Assembly (NCBI GenBank): GCA_047605865.1
Contig: JASGFC010000001.1
Coordinates: 1-64,000 of the forward strand
Reading direction: 5' to 3'
Source of the DNA: JASGDC01 sp047605865
GTDB taxonomy: Bacteria; Actinomycetota; Actinomycetes; Actinomycetales; Micrococcaceae
Length of the DNA stretch: 64,000 bases
Below, piece after piece: positions 41,994-52,013 of this stretch; position 1 is the first letter of the stretch; each line of letters opens with the position of its first letter. The notes beneath the pieces were generated by a model that ran no database searches, had not been told where the DNA came from, and saw nothing but the letters and a program-made list of their open reading frames with translations. A program made the translations under genes and the position numbers.

Positions 41994-42370
41994 TAAACAG
42001 AAATTTTGGTATCAAAATCTGCTGGAAGATGATCTGGAACTTGCACTTTAGATTGCATTTCCAGCCTATCGGCAATAATACGTAGCAAGGTATAAACAGG
42101 AATACCCATGGCTGCACAAATTGCAGCTAATAGTTCAGAGGAAGCCTCTTTTTTTCCACGCTCTACTTCACTTAAATACCCTAGGGAAACTTTAGAATCT
42201 TTAGAGACCTCACGTAACGTTCTACCTTTATGATTACGCACAGAACGAAGAACATCGCCTGTTACTTCTCTTAAGAGGGGTTCTTGTGCTTGAGCTACAA
42301 CTTTTTCAGAAGGAGTTTTAACTTCTCGCCAACGAACAATTCCATCAACAACAACTGGGTGCTTAGCCAT
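41993..42370 (-). CDS. clgR: ClgR-type helix-turn-helix regulator
   Basis: XRE-family activator that controls clp protease and stress genes in actinobacteria. The HTH is TLREVSKDSKVSLGYLSEVERGKKEAS, with the segment split here as TLREVSKDSKVS and LGYLSEVERGKKEAS (about residues 45-75 of the protein). ATG 42368-42370 (MAKHPVVVDG) is chosen; it has AAGGAGAC upstream. 125 residues. In relatives ClgR is itself a Clp substrate through its C-terminus; here that end is KISV. Confidence 0.88.
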   Translation of the reverse strand: MAKHPVVVDGIVRWREVKTPSEKVVAQAQEPLLREVTGDVLRSVRNHKGRTLREVSKDSKVSLGYLSEVERGKKEASSELLAAICAAMGIPVYTLLRIIADRLEMQSKVQVPDHLPADFDTKISV

Positions 42371-42424
42371 ATAGTCTCCTTGCAATCTCAATATCTATAG
42401 TACTCAACGTTTACTCATGATGTT

Positions 42425-42901
42425 TTATTCCGAATGGTTTTCTAAGCAAGTTTGAAGTAAGTTCAAAGCTTCTTCTACACTCTGAACTCGAACTTGTTCA
42501 CGATCACCAGTGAAAGCAAAATTTTTTGTTGTGATTTTACCGTATACCTTAGCACTGACAAATACCGTTCCTGCTGGATGCTCTTCTAAAGAATCAGGAC
42601 CTGCAACCCCTGTTGTTGAAAGGGATACATCTGCATTGCCTAATTGTGCAACACCTTCAGCCATATTTTCTGCTGTTTGGCGACTAACAACACCAAAATT
42701 ATCAATTATATCTTCAGGAACACCAAGAACCGCGTGCTTTTGTGCTGCAGAATAACTCACAACACCTAATTCAAATGCCGAACTTGCCCCGGGAATAGAA
42801 ACTAAGGCATCAGCTAATTTACCACCAGTTAAGGACTCTGCAACAGCTATCTTTAGTTTGTGATGCATGCAGTACTCAATAATAAATTGAGCACTACTCA
42901 T
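42425..42901 (-). CDS. cinA: Nicotinamide-nucleotide amidase (CinA C-terminal domain)
   Basis: Stand-alone PncC-type amidase of 158 residues that deamidates NMN in NAD recycling. IAVAESLTGGKLADALVSIPGAS and STTGVAGPD are the family motifs. Lacks the N-terminal COG1058 domain of long CinA. Overlaps pgsA by 4 bp. Confidence 0.93.
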   Translation of the reverse strand: MSSAQFIIEYCMHHKLKIAVAESLTGGKLADALVSIPGASSAFELGVVSYSAAQKHAVLGVPEDIIDNFGVVSRQTAENMAEGVAQLGNADVSLSTTGVAGPDSLEEHPAGTVFVSAKVYGKITTKNFAFTGDREQVRVQSVEEALNLLQTCLENHSE

Positions 42902-43497
42902 TCTTGTGCTGCCTTCTTTTCACGAATCATTGAAAGCATCTGTTTAACATAATCCAAACCAGTAACTACTGTTACAAAAGTTGCTGCAATAAGTGTGATC
43001 CAAGCAATGATGTTTCCTATGTCACCGAAGACTGCTTGTATTGGAAGAATAAACATAATCAGTGCAGCTATTTGAAGCACAGTCTTTAATTTACCACCTT
43101 TAGAGGCAGGGACAACTTCATATTTTTTAACAACAAAACGTAATAAAGTAATACCAATTTCACGAATGAGTATAAGGACAGTAATCCACCAAGGTATTTC
43201 GTGAAGTATTGATAAACAGATTAAACCACTACCCAAAAGAGCTTTGTCTGCAATGGGATCGGCAAGTTTACCAAAATCAGTGATAAGACCTCGAGAACGG
43301 GCAATATCACCATCAATTTTATCTGTGATTGCTGCAATACAAAAGATAGCAAGTGCACCCCAGCGGAATTGCCCATACTGACCAACTGGTGCCATCAAGA
43401 ACCAGATAAATACTGGTACTAAAACAATTCGCAGAACTGTTAAATAGTTTGCGATATTCCAATTGCTTACCTGCTCAGGTGCTTGTTTTTCAACCAC
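42898..43497 (-). CDS. pgsA: CDP-diacylglycerol-glycerol-3-phosphate 3-phosphatidyltransferase
   Basis: Membrane CDP-alcohol phosphatidyltransferase for phosphatidylglycerol synthesis. The catalytic motif DG-x2-AR-x8-G-x3-D-x3-D is seen as DGDIARSRG... GKLADPIADK, with about five to six helices. Length 199, normal. In actinobacteria this position between ftsK and cinA is usual. Confidence 0.92.
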   Translation of the reverse strand: MVEKQAPEQVSNWNIANYLTVLRIVLVPVFIWFLMAPVGQYGQFRWGALAIFCIAAITDKIDGDIARSRGLITDFGKLADPIADKALLGSGLICLSILHEIPWWITVLILIREIGITLLRFVVKKYEVVPASKGGKLKTVLQIAALIMFILPIQAVFGDIGNIIAWITLIAATFVTVVTGLDYVKQMLSMIREKKAAQE

Positions 43498-43544
43498 GCT
43501 TTAAGATTACCGTAAAAAACTTAGAATTACATGAATTTGCTTGT

Positions 43545-46500
43545 CTACCCGGTGATAGAACGTAAAGTATCATCTAATTCATCAGCAGATACAAGCACTT
43601 CCCTAGCTTTTGAACCTTCTGATGGGCCAACAATATCTCTAGACTCCATTAAATCCATAAGCCTACCTGCTTTTGCAAAACCAATGCGCATCTTGCGCTG
43701 TAACATTGACGTAGAACCAAGCTGCGCACCAACCACTAACTTAATTGCCTCAAGTAAATCATCCATATCGCCACCAATATCTTCATCAATGGCTTTCTTT
43801 TGAGCAACTTTATCAATATCATCACGATATTGTGGTTCTCGTTGAGATTTCGCAAAATCAACAATAGCTTCAATTTCATCTTCTGGAACCCAAGCACCTT
43901 GCACACGCATTGGAGTATTGGCGCCCATAGGACTAAAGAGAGCATCACCTTGACCTATAAGCTTTTCAGCTCCAGGAGCATCTAAGACAACGCGCGAATC
44001 AGTTACTGAAGATGTTGCAAATGCCATTCTGGAAGGAACATTAGCCTTAATCAATCCAGTGACCACATCCACAGAAGGACGCTGAGTAGCTAGCACTAAA
44101 TGGATACCTGCTGCACGAGCAAGCTGAGTAATACGCACAATAGAATCTTCAACATCTTTAGCAGCTACCATCATCAAATCTGCAAGCTCATCAATAATGA
44201 CAAGTAAATATGGATAAGGCTCAATAACCCTTTCGCTACCTAGCAAAGGCTGCACATCTCCCCTACGAACAGCGGCGTTGAAATCATCAATTTTCTTATA
44301 TCCAAAATTGGCAAGATCATCGTAACGTTTGTCCATCTCTTTGACTACCCATTGCAGGGCATCAGCAGCACGCTTAGGGTTAGTGATAATAGGCGTGATG
44401 AGGTGTGGAATACCTTCATAAGCTGTGAGCTCAACACGCTTTGGATCTACCAAGACCATGCGTACTTCATCTGGTGTTGCACGCATGAGAATTGAAGTAA
44501 TCATGGAGTTCACAAAACCTGACTTACCAGCACCAGTAGCACCAGCAACAAGTAGGTGTGGCATCTTTGTAAGATTAGCTAAGACATAGCCACCTTCAAC
44601 ATCTTTACCAACACCCATGACCATTGGATGGTGATCTTGTACTGCCTGAGGAGAGCGCAAGACATCTCCCAACGATACAATTTCACGATCAGTATTTGGA
44701 ATCTCAATACCAATTGCAGACTGCCCTGGGATTGGAGAAAGAATTCGCACATCTTGACTTGCGACAGCATAAGCAATGTTCTTTTCAATTTTTGTTACAG
44801 TTTCAACTCTGACTCCAGGATTTAACTCAACTTTGTAGCGAGTGACTGTTGGTCCACGCATGTAATCTGTAACTCTGGCACCAATTTTAAACTCTTGAAA
44901 TACATTAGTCAGTGATTCAACAATTCTTTCATTCGCTTCAGAACGTTCCTTAGGAGGATATCCTGGAGCTAGAAGGGCAGGATTTGGTAAACGATATGGC
45001 ATTACTTCACGATGAGTTTGAGTAAGCTGTGTTCCAGCTACTTCGTTGCTAGGTGTAGCTGTAGTATCGTGTGTTTGCCTTGCTGGATTAACTTCTGCTT
45101 CTTCAGAGCTATCTTGATGGCTAAGGGAAGCTTCATACTCAGAGATTTCATCTGCGAAGTAATCTGCATCGTCAAAGTTGGTAAATTCTAAGGACTCTTC
45201 ACTCTCATCGTGTGCAGTTTCATGGTCAACAAGCTGGTTTGCATCAAACTCACTATCCGAATTAGGATGAGAAACAATTTCTCCAGCTTCTTCTCTATGT
45301 GAATCATCTAACTCGGCAAAAGTATGAGTCTGACGTTTAAGCGTAGAATCACTAGGGTTTTGTGGCTCTGGTGCCTCATAGATATCATTTTCTTCAGCAT
45401 CTTCATCAATGAAATCTGGAGCATCCAAGGCATCTGGACCAACAGACCATGGTGTTTGCACTTCTGCGCTCTCTCCCAATGAGCCAGTATCTAGCTTTAC
45501 ATCACTGTCTAGATCGTCTTCTTCAGGAAGAACACTTGACTGAAGTGGAGCATCGGAAGACGCTTGTGGTGCAAAGTCATAAAAACTATCTTGGCTTCCT
45601 GACGTCCTTCCACTAATACCATGCACACTAGTATTACCAGTTGCTTGAGCGTATTTCTCATTGACAAGAGCTAAAGCATCTAGCCCATCTGAAGCAGCTG
45701 CTGTCTCTTGACGCTGTACATTCTGAGTAGCTGTTGGTTTTTCTTCATTGAAAAGAAAATCCATAGAGCGTTCTGATTTTTGATTTTTAATAGCCTGAGC
45801 AATAGGCATTCTGGTAGCTGATGTTTCAGATTTAACAATATCCAAAGCTTGATCAATATGCGCGTCTTCAGCAACTGATTCTGTCTGGTTACCACCGAAA
45901 AGATTTTTCCAACTTCTACTTTTATGAGTTCCTAAAGTTTTTCCCTGTTGTTCAGACACACCAACATCATAATTAAAAACTTCAGAAGTATTTCGCGTTG
46001 GTACACCTTGAGGCACTGCTTGAGTCTTCAGCCTAAGCTTTCCCTCATTAAGTTCTTCTTGTAATTGTGCTGCATCTAAATTGTTGAAGGTAGAAAGTGG
46101 CGCGGAAAGATGCTCAGTTGCATCTTGGTGAACTAAAGGACGCTCCGAAGCTGGCATTCTGGTCACAACACGCCTAATTTGAGTTTGTTGAGGTGGCTGA
46201 ACTGGTGTTGAAATTTGTTTAACGTTTTGTTCTTGTTTAACGTTTTGTTCATGTTCCATAACTTGCCCTGTTTTCATAGCTGGAGAAGGTTGACTAACTT
46301 GAGGAGTTCGCTGCACTTGAACAGGAGTGTGCCCTGACGTAGCTGCAGCAACAGTGGCAACAACCGGCACTGCTGTTTCTGGAACACTACGGCCCATAAC
46401 ATAATCCTTTAAAGCGTTGAATCGTGTCCCTAATTGGGAAAGATGTGTTCCTGTGGCAATCATTAAGGACGCAAAAATACCTAGTATCATCACGATAAAA

Positions 46501-47063
46501 CTTCCTGTGCTACTAAGAACTGTTGCGAAAAATTCACTAGCAAAAAAACCCAAAACTCCACCAGCATAATGCAATTCTTGATTTTGAAATTCCAAAGGTG
46601 GTCTTCCTTTGAGCAAATGAGCCATACCTGCTGCACAGAAAAGTGCGAGCGTTGTTCCAAACCAAACCCGAGTGTTAGCTTTTCCTTGTCCGGGAAAACG
46701 TATCAAACGCCATGCAATAAAGGCAAGGTAAAAAGGGATCAACAATGCAAGAGCACCACATAAACCAGTGACAGCGAATTGAACAGCGCCCCCAAACCAG
46801 TCTTGAAGGTTAAGCCACTGACACACAGCTAAAATTACGGCAAGAATAACTAAAGTTAAAGCCAAGCCATCTCTAGAAATTTGAGGGTCGACAACACTTC
46901 CCTGAGGACGAATCGCATTACCAAGACCATGGGCAGTACGAGACCACAATGAGCTTGCTTTTTGCGATAGCCAAGAAGGTTCTGGTGAATCAAAGTTGTC
47001 TCGAAAAGCAGCTTCATATACTTTTGAAGACGAACTTTTAGGGGAAGTTTTTTTGTTCGCCAT
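43545..47063 (-). CDS. ftsK: DNA translocase FtsK
   Basis: Septal DNA pump for chromosome segregation. N-terminal membrane domain (four helices, residues about 65-215), a long acidic and Gln/Ser/Thr-rich linker (about 240-690), then the motor with Walker A AGATGAGKSGFVNSM and Walker B YLLVIIDELADLMM, and a C-terminal gamma winged helix (STSMLQRKMRIGFAKAGRLMDLM). 1172 residues. The linker includes an exact 18-bp tandem repeat at 46215-46250. Ends RSITG. Confidence 0.96.
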   Translation of the reverse strand: MANKKTSPKSSSSKVYEAAFRDNFDSPEPSWLSQKASSLWSRTAHGLGNAIRPQGSVVDPQISRDGLALTLVILAVILAVCQWLNLQDWFGGAVQFAVTGLCGALALLIPFYLAFIAWRLIRFPGQGKANTRVWFGTTLALFCAAGMAHLLKGRPPLEFQNQELHYAGGVLGFFASEFFATVLSSTGSFIVMILGIFASLMIATGTHLSQLGTRFNALKDYVMGRSVPETAVPVVATVAAATSGHTPVQVQRTPQVSQPSPAMKTGQVMEHEQNVKQEQNVKQISTPVQPPQQTQIRRVVTRMPASERPLVHQDATEHLSAPLSTFNNLDAAQLQEELNEGKLRLKTQAVPQGVPTRNTSEVFNYDVGVSEQQGKTLGTHKSRSWKNLFGGNQTESVAEDAHIDQALDIVKSETSATRMPIAQAIKNQKSERSMDFLFNEEKPTATQNVQRQETAAASDGLDALALVNEKYAQATGNTSVHGISGRTSGSQDSFYDFAPQASSDAPLQSSVLPEEDDLDSDVKLDTGSLGESAEVQTPWSVGPDALDAPDFIDEDAEENDIYEAPEPQNPSDSTLKRQTHTFAELDDSHREEAGEIVSHPNSDSEFDANQLVDHETAHDESEESLEFTNFDDADYFADEISEYEASLSHQDSSEEAEVNPARQTHDTTATPSNEVAGTQLTQTHREVMPYRLPNPALLAPGYPPKERSEANERIVESLTNVFQEFKIGARVTDYMRGPTVTRYKVELNPGVRVETVTKIEKNIAYAVASQDVRILSPIPGQSAIGIEIPNTDREIVSLGDVLRSPQAVQDHHPMVMGVGKDVEGGYVLANLTKMPHLLVAGATGAGKSGFVNSMITSILMRATPDEVRMVLVDPKRVELTAYEGIPHLITPIITNPKRAADALQWVVKEMDKRYDDLANFGYKKIDDFNAAVRRGDVQPLLGSERVIEPYPYLLVIIDELADLMMVAAKDVEDSIVRITQLARAAGIHLVLATQRPSVDVVTGLIKANVPSRMAFATSSVTDSRVVLDAPGAEKLIGQGDALFSPMGANTPMRVQGAWVPEDEIEAIVDFAKSQREPQYRDDIDKVAQKKAIDEDIGGDMDDLLEAIKLVVGAQLGSTSMLQRKMRIGFAKAGRLMDLMESRDIVGPSEGSKAREVLVSADELDDTLRSITG
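46215..46250. repeat. 18-bp tandem repeat, two units, inside ftsK
   Basis: TTGTTTAACGTTTTGTTC occurs twice in a row (46215-46232 and 46233-46250), encoding two EQNVKQ-type units in the FtsK linker. The unit is a multiple of three, so copy change would keep the frame. Confidence 0.85.
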
Positions 47064-47131
47064 AGTATCTTAAGAATACTATTTTATACTGACAAACTCA
47101 GCTATCAACACCGAGCTAACAGCTAAGAAAA

Positions 47132-48856
47132 TTACGCTTCTAACACAATAGGGATAATCATTGGCTTCCTTCTATACCTACGAGAAACCCACGTACCTAC
47201 AACACGACGCATCACTTGCTGAAGCTGATACGTATCATTAACACCACGAGCTACAGCATCCAAAAGTGCTTTTCTAATCTTAGGTTCTACTTCGTCAAAA
47301 ACGCCCTCATCTTCAGCAAAACCACGGGCATGAATCTCAGGACCAGTTAAAATTTCACCTGTAGATTTTTGTACAACAGCTAGGATTGATAAGAATCCTT
47401 CATCTGCAAGAATACGGCGATCTTTAAGATCATCATCATCAATTTCGCCAACACTTCGACCATCAACATAGATATAGCCACATTCAACACCACCAACGAT
47501 GTCACATTCACCTTCAGCCATATCCAACACAACGCCGTCCTCACAAAGGAAAACGTCTTCTGGATCCATCCCAGTACGAACAGCAATTTGTCCATTAGCA
47601 ATAAGATGTCTAATTTCACCATGAACAGGCATAGCTTGCTTAGGTCTTAAAACGTTATAAAAGTAGGTTAATTCACCTTCAGCTGCATGGCCAGATACGT
47701 GAACTTTTGCCATGCCCTTGTGAATCACATTAGCACCAAGCTTCATCAAACTATTAATAGTTCTATAAACATCATGCTCATTACCTGGAATCAGTGAAGA
47801 CGCTAAAATGACAGTATCATCATGACCAACCTCAATCTGGTGCTCTCTATTAGCCATTCTCGACAAGGCTGCCATAGGCTCACCTTGAGAACCAGTACAC
47901 ATCAAGACTGTTTTCCACCCAGGGTAATCGTCAATTTCTTTAACAGTAATGAGAGTATCGTCTGGAACGTGCAAATACCCTAACTGAGCCGCAATCTTCA
48001 TATTACGCACCATGGATCTACCAATGAAAGCTACCTTGCGCCCATGTTCATGCGCAGCATCAAGTACTTGCTGAACCCTATGCACATGTGAAGAGAAAGA
48101 AGCCACAATAATTCGTTTATTTGCTTTACTAAAAAGCGAACTCAACACTGGGCCAATTTCACGCTCGTTCGTAGTAAAACCTGGCACATCAGCATTAGTT
48201 GAATCACACATCAACAAATCGACGCCTTCTTCACCTATTCGAGCAAAAGCACGCAGATCAGTAATACGATGGTCTAAAGGTAACTGGTCCATTTTAAAAT
48301 CACCAGTATGCAATACAGTTCCAGCTGCAGTACGAATAAAAACAGCAAGAGCATCCGGGATGGAATGATTTACAGCAATAAACTCGCACTCAAAAGGACC
48401 AAGTTTTTCAACATCGCCTTCTTTAACAGTCAAAGTATAAGGCTTAATTCTATGTTCACGAAGCTTAGCTTCAACAAGAGCAAGGGTTAACTTAGAACCT
48501 ATCAAAGGTATATCGTGCTTATGACGCAATAAATAAGGAACTGCACCAATGTGATCTTCGTGACCGTGGGTTAAAACTATGGCAATAACATCGTCCATTC
48601 GATCTTCAAGATACGAAAAATCTGGAAGGATTAAATCAACACCTGGCTGAACTTCATCTGGGAAGAGTACACCACAATCGACAATCAATAACTTTCCATT
48701 AATTTCAAAAACGGCCATATTACGGCCAATCTGACCTAAACCACCCAAAGGAACAATACGTAAAGTATCTTTTTTCAAAGGAGGAGGCGCCGACATTGAA
48801 GCAGCGTGTGCTGGGGTCATTAACTCTCCCAGCTGAGTTGTGGGCATATTGTTCAT
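47132..48856 (-). CDS. rnj: Ribonuclease J
   Basis: Metallo-beta-lactamase/beta-CASP RNase acting as endonuclease and 5'-3' exonuclease in RNA decay and rRNA maturation. Metal-binding LTHGHEDHIGAVPY, HTGDFKMDQLPLD and beta-CASP motifs such as GHAAEGEL are clear. Length 574 is normal. The N-terminus has a short variable stretch of about 30 residues before LRIVPLGGLGQIGRN. Downstream of dapA. Confidence 0.95.
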   Translation of the reverse strand: MNNMPTTQLGELMTPAHAASMSAPPPLKKDTLRIVPLGGLGQIGRNMAVFEINGKLLIVDCGVLFPDEVQPGVDLILPDFSYLEDRMDDVIAIVLTHGHEDHIGAVPYLLRHKHDIPLIGSKLTLALVEAKLREHRIKPYTLTVKEGDVEKLGPFECEFIAVNHSIPDALAVFIRTAAGTVLHTGDFKMDQLPLDHRITDLRAFARIGEEGVDLLMCDSTNADVPGFTTNEREIGPVLSSLFSKANKRIIVASFSSHVHRVQQVLDAAHEHGRKVAFIGRSMVRNMKIAAQLGYLHVPDDTLITVKEIDDYPGWKTVLMCTGSQGEPMAALSRMANREHQIEVGHDDTVILASSLIPGNEHDVYRTINSLMKLGANVIHKGMAKVHVSGHAAEGELTYFYNVLRPKQAMPVHGEIRHLIANGQIAVRTGMDPEDVFLCEDGVVLDMAEGECDIVGGVECGYIYVDGRSVGEIDDDDLKDRRILADEGFLSILAVVQKSTGEILTGPEIHARGFAEDEGVFDEVEPKIRKALLDAVARGVNDTYQLQQVMRRVVGTWVSRRYRRKPMIIPIVLEA

Positions 48857-48890
48857 ATTTAAACTTTCTTGTATGAACGCGCCACGTAAT

Positions 48891-49757
48891 TTACTGTGTT
48901 AAGTCTTTCTTCATCGCTTCACGTTCAGCTGAATTAGCTTCAAGTAAAGGTAACCGTACAGTAGCTGTGGGCAAGACACCATCCTCTTTGAGGAATGATT
49001 TAACAGCCACAGCACCAGGTACACAGTTCATGGTAGCGCGTATTGTTTTTTCAATCTTTGCGTTGATTTCTTGAGCAGCCTTAAAATCATTACTGCTCGC
49101 AGCATCAACCATACTGCGGAATTCTTGTGGGATAAGCTGTGCTGTCACACTGACAACACCCTTTGCACCTATCGACATCCAAGGGAGGGTCAGTGCATCA
49201 TCGCCAGAGAAAAACTCTAGCTCAGTTTCGTTCATAATGCGTGTGGCAAGCGGCATATCACCTTTAGCATCTTTTATAGCCACAATGTTTGGAACTTTTG
49301 CTAGCTCAATAATGGTTTCATAGCTTAGTGGAATACCTGTGCGCCCTGGAATATCATAAAGCATGATAGGAAGTTTTACTGACTGTGCAACTTGAGTAAA
49401 ATGCTCAATAACACCAGCTTGACTAGGTTTATTATAGTACGGAGTAACAACCAACAGTGCATCTGCACCAGCCTCTTCAGCTTTTTTGCTCAGCTCTATG
49501 GAATGCTGGGTGTTATTTGAACCTGTCCCCATGGTAAGTGGAACGTCAACGGCTGCCTTCACAGTTTTAAGAAGCTCAATTTTTTCTTCATCACTTAACG
49601 TTGCACTCTCACCTGTGGTTCCAGCAACCACGATACCGTCACAGCCGCCATCAACTAAATACTTCGCAAGTTTTGCTGCTGCATCGTAATCAACATTGCC
49701 ATCGTTATCAAAAGGAGTAACCATGGCAGGAATTACAGTTCCGAAAGTGAAAGCCAT
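48891..49757 (-). CDS. dapA: 4-hydroxy-tetrahydrodipicolinate synthase
   Basis: Condenses pyruvate and aspartate semialdehyde in lysine/DAP synthesis. GTTGESATLSDEE, YYNKPSQAGVIEHF and the Schiff-base lysine in NIVAIKDAKGD are present. 288 residues. Its ATG overlaps the thyX stop. With dapB, dapF and lysA in this window most late steps of the pathway are covered. Confidence 0.96.
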   Translation of the reverse strand: MAFTFGTVIPAMVTPFDNDGNVDYDAAAKLAKYLVDGGCDGIVVAGTTGESATLSDEEKIELLKTVKAAVDVPLTMGTGSNNTQHSIELSKKAEEAGADALLVVTPYYNKPSQAGVIEHFTQVAQSVKLPIMLYDIPGRTGIPLSYETIIELAKVPNIVAIKDAKGDMPLATRIMNETELEFFSGDDALTLPWMSIGAKGVVSVTAQLIPQEFRSMVDAASSNDFKAAQEINAKIEKTIRATMNCVPGAVAVKSFLKEDGVLPTATVRLPLLEANSAEREAMKKDLTQ

Positions 49758-50494
49758 TATGGTGAAACCCTTCCATGAGTGTTAAAAGCTTCATGAGTTA
49801 AAGGCATTAATTTTGCCCACTCTGCTTCCATTTTGTCTGCAACCATCTCAATCTCCCGTTGTGGAAACGAAGGGAATGTTGAGCCTTCATGCAAAGTACG
49901 CAAGGAAAGGAAATTCATCAAAGCTCTAGCGTTCATAGTGACATACATACTTGAATAAATATTAACTGGCAGTACTGCACGAGCAACCTCACGAGCAATT
50001 CCAGCATCAAGCATCTGTTGATAATGTTGATAAGATTGTGTGCTGGACTCTTTAATAGACTTCACAGTTAGTTCATACTGCTCATCAGTTCCATCTTCAA
50101 AAGTATAATGACCAGCTTTACCAATCTGAACAAGTTTACGATCTCTATTTGGAACATAAAATAAAGGGCGAAGCTCTTTATAACGTCCAGATTCCTCATT
50201 GTAGCTTGCAATACGATGGCGCATGAACTCTCTGAAAACAAAAATTGGAGCCTGTACGTAGAACGTCATTGAATTATGTTCAAAAGGGGTACCATGGCGG
50301 TCACGCATCAAGTAGTTAATAAGACCTTTGGAACGTTGCGCATCGGCTTCAACATCTTCAAGGCTTGACTCACCTTTTGTTGAAACCCGTGCAGAAAAAA
50401 GAACGTCACTATCATGAGCAGAAGCTTTCACTAGCTCAACGGTCATATCGGATAAAAACTTAATGTCTTGAGAATCTTTTTCTTCAGAAGTCAT
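49757..50494 (-). CDS. thyX: Flavin-dependent thymidylate synthase
   Basis: Makes dTMP from dUMP with FAD and methylene-tetrahydrofolate. The ThyX motif RHRIASYNEESGRY lies at residues 92-105. 245 residues. It lies between dapB region and dapA as in other actinobacteria, and is divergent from the acyltransferase-like gene with about 30 bp between starts. Confidence 0.97.
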   Translation of the reverse strand: MTSEEKDSQDIKFLSDMTVELVKASAHDSDVLFSARVSTKGESSLEDVEADAQRSKGLINYLMRDRHGTPFEHNSMTFYVQAPIFVFREFMRHRIASYNEESGRYKELRPLFYVPNRDRKLVQIGKAGHYTFEDGTDEQYELTVKSIKESSTQSYQHYQQMLDAGIAREVARAVLPVNIYSSMYVTMNARALMNFLSLRTLHEGSTFPSFPQREIEMVADKMEAEWAKLMPLTHEAFNTHGRVSP

Positions 50495-50526
50495 GCCTCT
50501 AGCTTATCACTGTTTACAATGAAGTG

Positions 50527-51570
50527 ATGAGTGAAAATAAGCGTATGTATGCAATAGACGCAGCCCGTGGTTTAGCTCTTATTGGTATGGTTCTTATGCA
50601 CTTATTACCTACCACTAACGAATCTAATACTGAGCTGACCACCCTAGGATATGTTTTCTCTGGAACCAGTGTTGCTCTGTTCATGTTTTGCGCTGGGCTA
50701 AGTTTAAACTTCATCAAATCTAATCGTGCATTAGCAATCCGTTCTGTGCTCTTGATACTCCTTGGTCTAACACTTGCTAGTTTCCAGATAACAACAGCGA
50801 TGATTCTTGTAAATTACGGTATTTTATTTCTTTTACTGATTCCATTTCGAAAACTTAAATCCATCTACCTCATAGTGATAACACTGTTCTTTTTGATTGG
50901 TGGACCTTTAATATCATGGCATTTTAGACATGGTTTAGCACCAGAAGTTCAAAATAAAATGCCCAGTCCACCTGCTTTTACCACACTACATTTTGGCTGG
51001 CAAAACCTGATTGACCTCTTTTTTACAGGTTATTATCCACTCATTACTTTCAGTTGTTATACGCTTACTGGTATACTCATTGCTCGATTAGCTCTACGAA
51101 ATTCCAGCATCCAATACTGGCTGATGGGCACTGGCATTGCTATGTTTGTGGTGCCATATTTTACAAGTTGGCACTCACCCTTGGCATCACTTCATGGCCA
51201 AGCTCCTCTTCAATCAATTCGCTGGCTTAACACGATGGCACCTCATGCTGGTACTACACCAGAGATGATACACAACTTAGGATACTGTTTCTTTTTTATA
51301 GCGTTTTTTCTCTTCATTGAAGCACGATACCCTGCTACCCTTACACCACTTGTTGCTCTTGGACAAATAACACTGAGTCTGTATACAATTCATTGTCTGC
51401 TCACCATTGTGACGCAAGAAATCTGGATACACGCTATCGTGTTAGGCATAGTTACCCTTTATTGTTGGCACTTTAAAAAATCTGGGCCATTAGAATCCTT
51501 AATCCACGCGTCAGTAGGTTTATCGCATTCTACTCACAAAAGCTATGATAAATCGGCTGATGTGCGGTAG
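50527..51570 (+). CDS. Multi-pass membrane acyltransferase-like protein (HGSNAT/DUF1624-like)
   Basis: About ten transmembrane helices in 347 residues. The N-terminus YAIDAARGLALIGMVLMHLL, with Asp-Ala-Ala-Arg-Gly and a membrane His, is the hallmark of the heparan-alpha-glucosaminide acetyltransferase/DUF418-like group, which moves acyl groups across membranes. The acceptor is unknown. It is a lone plus-strand gene within a minus-strand block, and its end overlaps the next gene by 28 bp in antisense. The start is ATG 50527; GTG 50524 is also possible. Confidence 0.75.
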   Translation: MSENKRMYAIDAARGLALIGMVLMHLLPTTNESNTELTTLGYVFSGTSVALFMFCAGLSLNFIKSNRALAIRSVLLILLGLTLASFQITTAMILVNYGILFLLLIPFRKLKSIYLIVITLFFLIGGPLISWHFRHGLAPEVQNKMPSPPAFTTLHFGWQNLIDLFFTGYYPLITFSCYTLTGILIARLALRNSSIQYWLMGTGIAMFVVPYFTSWHSPLASLHGQAPLQSIRWLNTMAPHAGTTPEMIHNLGYCFFFIAFFLFIEARYPATLTPLVALGQITLSLYTIHCLLTIVTQEIWIHAIVLGIVTLYCWHFKKSGPLESLIHASVGLSHSTHKSYDKSADVR

Positions 51571-51995
51571 AGTTCAATAGCCTTTCGCATCGCGCTACGA
51601 GCCCGAGTTCTATCTCCAGCCATGTCATAACCACAAGATACATTGAACCAAGCTTTCCAGCTTTGTGGGTTCTGTTCAACATCTTGCTTAAATTCTTGAA
51701 AACGCTCATCAGCTGCAGATTTAATGATGCGACCACCTGGTGTTCGTGGCAAATCATCTTCAGGTAACTCGTTGTTCTTTTCTAGCTCATCAGCAAGTTT
51801 TTTTGTTTGAAAACCAAATCTAAACTCAGCAAAAACAGCCCACATAACCATAGCTGGAATTACAATTAGGGATATTCCTAAACCTTTTGAAACCAAACCC
51901 GGCCCTTTAAGAAGCCAATATGCACGCTGAAAACCATAAAAAACGTATAAGAGTGTCAGTGAAGTAATAAAAGCAATTCCGAGTTTGGTTTTCAT
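51543..51995 (-). CDS. Membrane protein with C-terminal TPR-like segment
   Basis: A 150-residue protein with two N-terminal transmembrane helices (about residues 5-25 and 38-60). A basic linker and the C-terminal QNPQSWKAWFNVSCGYDMAG, ARSAMRKAIELY look like a tetratricopeptide unit. Related proteins occur between dapB and thyX in many actinobacteria. No assigned function; may be a scaffold. Confidence 0.7.
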   Translation of the reverse strand: MKTKLGIAFITSLTLLYVFYGFQRAYWLLKGPGLVSKGLGISLIVIPAMVMWAVFAEFRFGFQTKKLADELEKNNELPEDDLPRTPGGRIIKSAADERFQEFKQDVEQNPQSWKAWFNVSCGYDMAGDRTRARSAMRKAIELYRTSADLS

Positions 51996-52013
51996 CTAAG
52001 GAACACTCGATTC